Translations under genes and position numbers: made by a program
Notes under the pieces: model-generated
Seen by the model: only the letters and a program-made list of their open reading frames with translations
Database searches by the model: none
Told to the model about the DNA's origin: nothing
In this document: one piece after another, positions 1 through 5,442 of the stretch
Layout of the letters: each line of letters opens with the position of its first letter
Position numbering within the stretch: the stretch's first letter is position 1
Source: an uncultured Selenomonadaceae bacterium
Lineage (GTDB): Bacteria > Bacillota > Negativicutes > Selenomonadales > Selenomonadaceae
DNA length: 7,027 nt
Reading direction: 5' to 3'
Assembly: GCA_945637225.1 (NCBI GenBank)
Contig: CALZDE010000110.1
Location: 1 to 7,027, forward strand

Positions 1-84
1 AGCGAGCTGTCTAAATTTATCAATGCGTATAAAAGTGCCAGTTCACGTCTTATAACGACTAAGAGATGTCCCCCACTTCTATAA
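1..84 (+). pseudogene. IS200/IS605-type transposase (TnpA) fragment, 3' part only
   Basis: Frame 1 is open from the window edge to a TAA at 82-84 and encodes 27 residues. The stretch LSKFINAYKSASSRLI resembles a conserved helix of Y1 (HUH) single-strand transposases of the IS200/IS605 family, as I remember such proteins. In intact members this segment is followed by a further stretch that includes the catalytic tyrosine. Here the frame changes after about residue 18 into a short unrelated tail (ending CPPLL) that is simply translation of the left arm of a hairpin. The gene therefore appears to be joined internally to the element's end, and the protein would lack its catalytic C-terminal part. 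The 5' part lies outside the window. Family assignment rests on one short motif, so confidence is moderate. Confidence 0.55.
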
Positions 85-100
85 GTGGCGGGTATCTTAT
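61..100. repeat. long imperfect hairpin, probable IS200/IS605 subterminal palindrome
   Basis: The arms at 63-78 and 83-98 pair around a four-base loop (CTAT, 79-82). The core CCACTT/AAGTGG is perfect. Further out there is one C-C mismatch (72/89) and several G-T pairs, with more pairing through GAGAT/ATCT. The stop codon of the transposase fragment lies in the loop and right arm. IS200/IS605 elements lack terminal inverted repeats and instead carry such subterminal hairpins, which TnpA recognises. This supports reading the hairpin as an element end. No T-run follows the right arm, so an intrinsic terminator is less likely. Confidence 0.55.
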
Positions 101-109
101 TCTATAAAC

Positions 110-132
110 ACGGTGGAGCATATCTCCATCGT
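110..132. repeat. second hairpin next to the IS remnant
   Basis: Bases 110-118 pair with 124-132 (nine pairs, one of them G-T) around a five-base loop CATAT. It sits 10 bases downstream of the first hairpin. Two successive hairpins after a TnpA remnant would suit either an element end or part of a TnpB-type guide-RNA scaffold, but no tnpB coding sequence is visible, so the role is open. There is no T-run to suggest termination. Confidence 0.45.
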
Positions 133-151
133 CGTTGAAACGCTGTCATAG

Positions 152-208
152 GAAGAAAATGCTTGTTGCATTTTCATGATTGAGGGCATTATAAAGGAGA
201 GTATCTGA
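152..208 (+). pseudogene. possible C-terminal tail of an upstream gene, coupled to the first glycosyltransferase
   Basis: A frame opens just after an in-frame TAG (149-151) and runs 18 codons to a TGA at 206-208. That TGA overlaps the ATG of the glycosyltransferase gene in a TGATG junction, an arrangement typical of translationally coupled operon genes. The frame contains an internal ATG at 176 that would give a ten-residue peptide. It could be the surviving tail of a gene cut by the insertion element upstream, or chance. I recognise no family in so short a sequence. Confidence is low. Confidence 0.2.
155..175. repeat. perfect 8-bp hairpin in the leader of the first gene
   Basis: GAAAATGC (155-162) and GCATTTTC (168-175) form a perfect stem with a five-base loop (TTGTT). 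It lies 33 bases upstream of the ATG at 208 and leaves the ribosome binding site free. There is no T-run after it, so it is not a standard terminator. It may affect mRNA stability or be chance in AT-rich DNA. I found no convincing promoter between 85 and 207. Confidence 0.4.
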
Positions 209-1350
209 TGCGTTTAGCAATATTTGAAAACATAATGACACCGGGTGGTCATGAAGTTGATTTTGACAGAATAATAGTCGAAGAATTTCAAAAGCTGGGG
301 CATGAGGTGTCTTTTTTGGTACCTAAGGGGTTTAAGTTTGCCTTTGATTACAAGGTGCCTGTAAAGGAGCTGGAGGGAGATGTTGTTTCCTACACTGGCA
401 TAACAGGATTAAAAAAGCTGGTTGCCTCATTTAGACGAGAGTGGAATCGTCAGAAATGGTATAAACAGTTATATATGGAGATAATGCAAAAGAAGGTAGA
501 TGCTATTATTATTCCTACATCTACTTATCGTTATTTGCGAGCCTTGGCTAAGAATGTTCTGCAACGTTCACCAGTTCCAGTAATTTTTATTCTTCATGGA
601 ATTAATCCTAAGGAAGTAAAGAAGTTTTTTAAGGAAGCTAAAAAGTTTACATATAATCCTAATATAAAATTTGTCGTACTTACTTTTGGACAGACTATAT
701 TTGGTCAAAAGCTATCAAATATGTATACTATATATCCGCCAACCTTTACGCCTAGGGATATAGATTTTCAGCCAAAGGTTGAGAAAAAAGATGTGCTTAA
801 GATAGGATTTTTTGGACAGTATCGCAGGGAAAAAAAGCTGGAAGATTTTTTAGAGGTATACATAAAAGGTCATTATACTCGTCCTGTTAAATTGATGGTA
901 CAAGGTTCAACAATGCACCCAGAGGATGCGGAGGATTTTGAACGTATTATCGCAAAATATAAGGACAGAGATGATATGGAATTTTTGCATAAGGGCTTAA
1001 TAGGTCCAGAATGGCAAAAGGCAATTTCTGAAATAGATGTATTACTGCTTCCATATTCCGCTAATCGTTATTTGTATCATTGGGGAGGCATGCTCTTTAC
1101 TGCTATAGGCTTCCAGAAGCCTGTAATCGCCAGTGATGATATGAATCCAGAGGTATTTGAGCTTCATCGTATAGGTGAATTGTTCAAGAGTGGAGATTTA
1201 AATGATTTGAAGGAGACGTTAGAAGATTTCATTAACGATTATGATGAAAATGTCTCTGAATATGCAGAGGAATTAGAGGAAGCAAGCAGTGAATTTTCCC
1301 CAGATGCCTTTGCAAAGCGCGTAGAAAAAATTATTGGCTGGAGTAAATAA
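208..1350 (+). CDS. GT-B fold glycosyltransferase (GT4-like), surface glycan/LPS
   Basis: A 380-residue cytoplasmic or membrane-associated enzyme predicted to transfer a sugar from a nucleotide-sugar donor to a growing surface glycan. The start is set by AAAGGAGA (193-200), eight to nine bases before the ATG. The N-terminal Rossmann half begins MRLAIFENI, with a GGHE turn at residues 13-16. A typical linker to the C-terminal half is seen at about 172-195. The C-terminal donor-binding half begins with KIGFFGQYRREK (198-209), continues through a DVLLLPY strand (277-283) and ends in GFQKPVIAS (301-309), all hallmarks of GT4-type enzymes. The first glutamate of the usual EX7E motif is not evident: the corresponding stretch reads YLYHWGGMLFTAIG (288-301). 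It resembles divergent GT4 or unclassified GT-B enzymes. There are no signal peptide or membrane segments. It is the first gene of a likely three-gene unit, with the next start 25 bases downstream. Donor and acceptor are unknown. Confidence 0.8.
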   Translation: MRLAIFENIMTPGGHEVDFDRIIVEEFQKLGHEVSFLVPKGFKFAFDYKVPVKELEGDVVSYTGITGLKKLVASFRREWNRQKWYKQLYMEIMQKKVDAIIIPTSTYRYLRALAKNVLQRSPVPVIFILHGINPKEVKKFFKEAKKFTYNPNIKFVVLTFGQTIFGQKLSNMYTIYPPTFTPRDIDFQPKVEKKDVLKIGFFGQYRREKKLEDFLEVYIKGHYTRPVKLMVQGSTMHPEDAEDFERIIAKYKDRDDMEFLHKGLIGPEWQKAISEIDVLLLPYSANRYLYHWGGMLFTAIGFQKPVIASDDMNPEVFELHRIGELFKSGDLNDLKETLEDFINDYDENVSEYAEELEEASSEFSPDAFAKRVEKIIGWSK

Positions 1351-1375
1351 TCAAAAGAAATGTTGAGGCGAAAAT

Positions 1376-2119
1376 ATGCGACATGGTTTAACAGTAATTA
1401 TATTAACGAGAAATGAAAAGAAAAATATAGAGGACTGTATCGCCTCAGTAAAATTTGCTGATGATATAATCATTGTAGATTCTGGAAGCGAGGATAACAC
1501 CAGAGATATTGCTCAAAAATGTGGTGCAAGAGTCTTTTTAAAGCCTTTTGAAAATTTTGCAGCACAAAGAAACTTTGGTTTATCTAAAGTGGAAACTGAC
1601 TGGGTTTTTTATTTGGATGCTGATGAGCGTGTACTGCCGGAAATACGTGAAGAAATTTTAAAAGCAGTAAATTTAAATGAGCGTTTTTCATATAGAGTAC
1701 AGCGCAGGCAGATTATATTTGGTGAACGTGTTAATTATGGCGGTCATGGTCCAGATTACGTAGCCAGATTATTTCCAACTGATGCTATTAAGTGGGAAGG
1801 TATCGTTCACGAAGGTGTAGTGACTGATTTAGAAAGTAAAACGATAGCAGGGCATTTAGAGCATTATACGTATGAGAGCTGGGATAAATACTTTGAAAAA
1901 TTTAATCAGTATACTACATTAATGGCTGAGAAAATGTATCAGAAGGGGAAAAAGTGTAATTTTGCGGATATTATATTACATCCTATAGGCGGATTCTTGA
2001 AATTTTATGTTTTTAACAGAGGATTTCTTGATGGAAAAATAGGATTTATTTTAGCAGCTTTTCATTATGCATATACCATGGCAAAATATGTAAAGCTGTA
2101 TTATATGTGTAAAAAGTAA
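1376..2119 (+). CDS. GT2 glycosyltransferase, WaaE/KdtX type (LPS core)
   Basis: A 247-residue GT-A fold enzyme of the family that includes WaaE/KdtX, the LPS core beta-1,4-glucosyltransferases; about 250 residues is the normal length. Visible motifs in order are: LTVIILTRNE (5-14) at the N-terminal nucleotide-binding strand; IIVDSGSEDNT (32-42); AAQRNFGL (62-69); the metal-binding DXD motif in YLDADER (79-85), where DAD is 81-83; and WEGIVHE (140-146), a family signature near the acceptor site. The C-terminal part, about residues 203-235, is hydrophobic and aromatic with the FLDGKIGF element (217-224) common in this family, and probably lies against the inner membrane. The ribosome binding site is GAGG (1365-1368) seven bases before the ATG. 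The gene follows the GT-B gene by 25 bases, so co-transcription is likely. The exact sugar transferred cannot be read from sequence; glucose or another hexose onto heptose or Kdo is the family precedent. Confidence 0.88.
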   Translation: MRHGLTVIILTRNEKKNIEDCIASVKFADDIIIVDSGSEDNTRDIAQKCGARVFLKPFENFAAQRNFGLSKVETDWVFYLDADERVLPEIREEILKAVNLNERFSYRVQRRQIIFGERVNYGGHGPDYVARLFPTDAIKWEGIVHEGVVTDLESKTIAGHLEHYTYESWDKYFEKFNQYTTLMAEKMYQKGKKCNFADIILHPIGGFLKFYVFNRGFLDGKIGFILAAFHYAYTMAKYVKLYYMCKK

Positions 2120-2167
2120 TGTTATTTAGCGATAATTTAAAATTAGTGTATGATTATGGAGGTAAAT

Positions 2168-3073
2168 ATGGCGGGCTATATAGAATTAGGTAAAAAAATA
2201 TATGATATGAATAACCCACGTGAGGTTCGCCGTATGGCTGTTTTTGTTGCACGTTCTATATTACATAATTCAGGCATGCAGACAATAATAAATTATTTCG
2301 ATAGCAATGCAGAATTAAAAAAGTTTATTGAAGATACACCATTTCCAATAGAACAGGTAACAAGAGCATTTTTTTATAAAGGTTCTACTTTTGATGAGCG
2401 TTGTAAGCTAGTGAGAGAACATTTTGATTTTTGCTATAATACCTTGAAGCCAGAATATGCGTTTCAGATAAATAGCATAAATAGACCGTTTATGGATCTG
2501 TGGACATGGGAATTTGAAGGACAGATTGTACGTGCGGCTTTGGGATTTGGTACTGGCCAGCGTAAGGAAGGATTGTCTTCTGTTATACTTTATTTAGGAG
2601 AAAAAGAATTTTATCAGATAATTTTCTGGATTGCCAAAGATAAGCAGGGAAATGATTCTTTGTGGATTGGTGCTATGCAGGGACCAAATCGTGATGAGGC
2701 TAAAGACATTATAAAGCGAATGACAAAGGCATGTCACGGTTATCGTACTAAAAACATGATATTGTATATAATTCAGGCAGTTGCGAGAAGCTTGGGCTTG
2801 AAGAAAATATATGCAGTTACAAATGAAGGCTACTACGCTAATAATCATGTACGTGTAGACAGGAAATTAAAAACAAGTTTCAGTGATTTTTGGAGTGAGG
2901 CTGGAGGAAATCCAACTGATGACAGTCGCTTTTATGAGTTGCCACTAGTTGAAGCACGTAAAACAATGGAAGAAGTTCCTACCCGAAAAAGGGCGGTTTA
3001 CCGCAGACGTTTTGCTATGCTTGACGAGATAGACAATTCTATATCTGATAGTGTAAAAAATATATTAAAATAA
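2168..3073 (+). CDS. VirK/YbjX family protein (DUF535)
   Basis: A 301-residue protein of the VirK/YbjX (DUF535, PF04393) family. I start it at ATG 2168 rather than the in-frame ATG at 2150, because GGAGG (2158-2162) lies five bases before 2168, and the resulting N-terminus MAGYIELGKKIY looks natural. Family features are concentrated in the C-terminal two thirds: MQGP (170-173), KACHGYRTKN (187-196), YAVTNEGYY (215-223) followed by NNHVR, FWSEAGG (241-247), and the basic RKRAVYRRR (273-281) that closes the domain. There is no signal peptide or clear transmembrane helix. Known members (Salmonella/E. coli YbjX, Shigella VirK) are tied genetically to outer-membrane properties and virulence, but no biochemical activity is settled. 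It sits 48 bases after the GT2 gene and is the last gene before a strong terminator, so it probably acts in LPS assembly or outer-membrane maintenance. That role is inferred from context. Confidence 0.88.
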   Translation: MAGYIELGKKIYDMNNPREVRRMAVFVARSILHNSGMQTIINYFDSNAELKKFIEDTPFPIEQVTRAFFYKGSTFDERCKLVREHFDFCYNTLKPEYAFQINSINRPFMDLWTWEFEGQIVRAALGFGTGQRKEGLSSVILYLGEKEFYQIIFWIAKDKQGNDSLWIGAMQGPNRDEAKDIIKRMTKACHGYRTKNMILYIIQAVARSLGLKKIYAVTNEGYYANNHVRVDRKLKTSFSDFWSEAGGNPTDDSRFYELPLVEARKTMEEVPTRKRAVYRRRFAMLDEIDNSISDSVKNILK

Positions 3074-3102
3074 TTGTAAAACACGCAGTGGTATGATATA
3101 CT
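3074..3102 (+). promoter_or_regulatory. sigma70-type promoter nested in the terminator loop
   Basis: TTGTAA (3074-3079, four of six matches to TTGACA) is followed by a 17-base spacer and TATACT (3097-3102, five of six matches to TATAAT). A TG one base upstream of the -10 (3094-3095) adds an extended -10 element. Transcription would begin near 3109-3110, about 45 bases before the ATG of the GT9 gene. The -10 lies in the loop of the terminator at 3078-3126. A transcript begun here carries only the right arm of that stem, so it would not be stopped by it. Confidence 0.6.
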
Positions 3103-3126
3103 TATACTGAAGGCGTGTTTTTTTTT
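3078..3126 (+). terminator. Rho-independent terminator after the DUF535 gene
   Basis: AAAACACGC (3078-3086) pairs perfectly with GCGTGTTTT (3113-3121), and the right arm runs into an unbroken T-run (3118-3126). The stem starts five bases after the DUF535 stop codon. The loop is unusually long, 26 bases, and holds the promoter -10 element for the next gene. It should end the transcript of the first three genes. Confidence 0.8.
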
Positions 3127-3153
3127 ATGACAAAATAATGGAGCGTGAAAATA

Positions 3154-4203
3154 ATGAAGCAATATAATAATATTTTAGTGAATGCATTGGTGAATCTTGG
3201 TGACGTGGTGCTGACGACCAGTGCGATAGCGCTCCTGAAAAAAGCATATCCAAATGCGAAGGTTACAATGCTGTGTAAGGGTGTTGTCCGTCAGGCTGTA
3301 GAGAATAATCCTGTAATTGATGAAGTGATGGTATTTGACTATAAGGCTAAGCAGAATTCGTTAGGCAAAATGCTGGATATGGTAAAGGAGATAAAAAGAC
3401 ATAATTTTGATTTATCCATATCATTTGACAGAAAACTCAGACCAGCTATTCTGTGCTTTTTAGCTGGAATTCCTACTAGAGTAGGTGCAGACAGGATATT
3501 TGATGATAAGCCTAGCAAAGTGACATGGCTGTATACTGATACAATAAAAATAAAGCATGACATAGTAAATACGTTGCAGGCAGAGACATATCAGGAAATA
3601 GTGCGTGGGTTTACAGGATTAAATGGGCATGAGGTTCCGGTATTTGCAAATCTTACTAAAAAGAACCATGAAAAGGCAGAGATGCTTTTGAGTAGATTGC
3701 CAAAATCTGATAAGGTAATTGCATTGTGTGTTAAGGGAACCTTTGGTCTGAAAACATGGCCAAAGGAATATTTTGCCACAGTTGTTAATGAATTAAATCA
3801 AAAATATAATGCAGCCTTTTTTGTGGTAGGTGCACCCGGAGACAGGGCTTATTCGGATGAAGTCATAAAAGAAATCGGTTTGCCGGTAGAAAATTTCTGT
3901 GGTGATACAAGTCTTACTGATTTAGCGGCACTTATATCAAAGGTTGATTTATTTGTAACAGTCGATACAGGTGCTACTCATATAGCCGCAACAACTGGAG
4001 TTAAGATGGTTACTATGTATGGATGTACTAGTCCTAAGCGCTGGCAACCATTTAATAAAAATGCAAGAGTTATGAGCTATGACCCAGAATGCTGTCCATG
4101 CAGTTATGGTGAAAATGAATGTCCTTATTTACCAAAGCCAAAATGCTTGTATGAGGTTACACCAAATAACGTATTGGAGGCTTGCTTAGAGGTAATGGAC
4201 TAA
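3154..4203 (+). CDS. GT9 heptosyltransferase-like glycosyltransferase (LPS inner core)
   Basis: A 349-residue GT-B enzyme of family GT9, which includes the WaaC/WaaF/WaaQ ADP-heptose:LPS heptosyltransferases. ATG 3154 is chosen because GGAG (3140-3143) lies ten bases upstream; the in-frame GTG at 3145 would touch that site. Family marks are: ALVNLGDVVLTT (11-22), whose D17 matches the conserved acidic residue of the acceptor domain; AYPNAKVTMLCK (31-42); KTWPKEYF (200-207); and the donor-domain signature VDTGATHIAA (270-279), with D271 and H276, then MYGCTSPKRW (288-297). A cysteine-rich stretch near the C-terminus (C313, C314, C316, C323, C331) resembles one seen in many GT9 enzymes. No membrane helix or signal peptide is evident; it should act on the cytoplasmic side of the inner membrane. 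It opens the second transcription unit from the promoter at 3074-3102. Whether the donor is ADP-heptose cannot be told from sequence, and heptose synthesis genes are not in the window. Confidence 0.88.
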   Translation: MKQYNNILVNALVNLGDVVLTTSAIALLKKAYPNAKVTMLCKGVVRQAVENNPVIDEVMVFDYKAKQNSLGKMLDMVKEIKRHNFDLSISFDRKLRPAILCFLAGIPTRVGADRIFDDKPSKVTWLYTDTIKIKHDIVNTLQAETYQEIVRGFTGLNGHEVPVFANLTKKNHEKAEMLLSRLPKSDKVIALCVKGTFGLKTWPKEYFATVVNELNQKYNAAFFVVGAPGDRAYSDEVIKEIGLPVENFCGDTSLTDLAALISKVDLFVTVDTGATHIAATTGVKMVTMYGCTSPKRWQPFNKNARVMSYDPECCPCSYGENECPYLPKPKCLYEVTPNNVLEACLEVMD

Positions 4204-4223
4204 TGCTGATAAAGAGGTTGAAT

Positions 4224-5342
4224 ATGCATATAGGATTATTTATAAAGGATTTTGCAGTAGGAAAAAAGTTTTCTAAGGATGGTTTGCCTACGAAAAGTGG
4301 TGCGGAATTTCATGGTGAAAATCATGCGAAACAATTGATAAAACGTGGTAATGAGGTCACAATATTTGCAAAGAAGAAATATTGGTTTACGAAAGCAAGA
4401 GAGAATTTGGATGGAATAGATTTAGTTCGCTTGCATGCTCCATTTCGTTGGTTAGAAATTATATTACGGCTCTTGACTACTCATAGGAACATAGACGCAT
4501 TTTATATAATTGGAACCCCTAAATTTGCAGTATGGGCTGTATTGTGGGCAAAGCTGATGAATAAGCCTGTTACTTTAGCTATAACCGCCAAGATGGAGAT
4601 ATTCAAAAGAGATACATGGCGTAATAAAATATTATCATTATGTGATAATTATATTGCTACCTCAAAGGAAATTGGAATAGGATATTCTGAGCAGGGTGGA
4701 ATAGATAAAAATAAAGTGACGGTTCTGCCTCATGGCTTAGATTCCAATAAATATCCTGCACTGTCATTAGAGGATAAAGAAATTGCACGTCAAAAGCATG
4801 GAATAGATAAAAATGCAATGGTCGTGGTGTTTTGTGCAAGAATTGTTGCTGATAAAGGTATTGCTACGGTTGTAAAATCATGGCCTATAGTGCATAAAGC
4901 TCATCCAAATGCTAGATTATTTGTTGTCGGTGGAGGAAAACAAGATTTATTAGATGAGTTAAAAAATATGGCAAAAGCTACAGATAACAGTGCTGTAATT
5001 GTTGGTGAGGTTGATTATCCACAGGAATATTATCAGCTGGGAGATATATATTTATTCCCTTCCAGACATGAAGCGTTGCCAACATCATTGATTGAAGCTA
5101 TGTCAAGCGGCTTGACCCCAATTACTTGCAGGATAGGTGGATGTGAGGATGTAGTCATCGACAATGAAACTGGGTTTATGGAGCCAGTGGATGACTATGA
5201 AGCATTTGCTAATAGAATGATTTATTTGATGGATAATCCAGCAGAATGTAAGCGTTTATCAGAAAATGCACATAATTTAGTATATGATTATTGTGATTAC
5301 AGTAATGTAATATGGAAGCTGGAAGAGATTATGAAAAGCTGA
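4224..5342 (+). CDS. GT4 family glycosyltransferase
   Basis: A 372-residue retaining GT-B glycosyltransferase. I place the start at ATG 4224, giving MHIGLFIKDF, the usual first strand of GT4 enzymes, with AGAGG (4213-4217) six bases upstream. An in-frame ATG at 4203 overlaps the preceding stop codon as TAATG and is a real alternative (seven more residues). The N-terminal half carries SGAEFHGENHAKQL (25-38), the glycine-containing acceptor loop, and KVTVLPHGLD (164-173) in the linker. The donor half shows FCARIVADKG (203-212), RLFVVGGG (231-238), the tyrosine-rich EYYQLGDIYLFPS (268-280), and a complete EX7E motif, E283 to E291, in HEALPTSLIEAM. TGFMEPVDD (316-324) closes the domain. The start lies 20 bases after the GT9 stop, so the two are probably co-transcribed and act on the same glycan. 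Donor sugar is unknown. Confidence 0.88.
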   Translation: MHIGLFIKDFAVGKKFSKDGLPTKSGAEFHGENHAKQLIKRGNEVTIFAKKKYWFTKARENLDGIDLVRLHAPFRWLEIILRLLTTHRNIDAFYIIGTPKFAVWAVLWAKLMNKPVTLAITAKMEIFKRDTWRNKILSLCDNYIATSKEIGIGYSEQGGIDKNKVTVLPHGLDSNKYPALSLEDKEIARQKHGIDKNAMVVVFCARIVADKGIATVVKSWPIVHKAHPNARLFVVGGGKQDLLDELKNMAKATDNSAVIVGEVDYPQEYYQLGDIYLFPSRHEALPTSLIEAMSSGLTPITCRIGGCEDVVIDNETGFMEPVDDYEAFANRMIYLMDNPAECKRLSENAHNLVYDYCDYSNVIWKLEEIMKS

Positions 5343-5442
5343 TATGAAGTTTGAAGTTTGCTATATAACTGTTCTTTTGAGTTAGCAACGGAAAACATAA
5401 GTTGAAGAACTAAGATTGTATGTAAAAAGTAGGTGAATTATA
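5343..5442 (+). other. intergenic gap with a 13-codon frame, possible gene remnant
   Basis: A short frame opens with ATG 5344, one base after the GT4 stop, and encodes MKFEVCYITVLLS before a TAG at 5383-5385. Its start looks like the first beta-strand of a Rossmann-type protein, so it may be the stub of a gene lost by deletion. No ribosome binding site better than the end of the GT4 gene is seen. A tandem GAAGTTT repeat occupies 5346-5359. I found no convincing promoter or terminator in the rest of the gap. AGGTGA (5431-5436) is the ribosome binding site of the following gene. Confidence 0.3.

Noticed and set aside
163..192. Possible promoter for the first glycosyltransferase (TTGTTG, 18 bases, CATTAT)
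   Set aside because: Both boxes are weak, the -35 overlaps a perfect hairpin, and transcription would begin at the ribosome binding site. TTGAAA at 135-140 has no acceptable -10 at 16-18 bases.
2126..2154. Possible promoter before the DUF535 gene (TATGAT at 2149-2154)
   Set aside because: The -10 is good, but the matching -35 (TTAGCG) has only three matches, and the transcript would start inside the ribosome binding site. The gene is better explained as part of the upstream operon.
2594..2848. 84-codon reading frame on the minus strand inside the DUF535 gene
   Set aside because: It lies fully within a well-supported conserved gene on the other strand, and its product is a low-complexity hydrophobic and cysteine-rich string with no family resemblance. 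The other minus-strand frames (3339-3563, 3591-3779, 4657-4839, 6040-6309) fail for the same reason.
5371..5410. Split inverted repeat in the gap before the fusion gene (GTTCTT with AAGAAC, plus CAAC with GTTG)
   Set aside because: The stem needs a nine-base bulge and has no T-run, so it is neither a convincing terminator nor a clear operator; chance pairing is likely.
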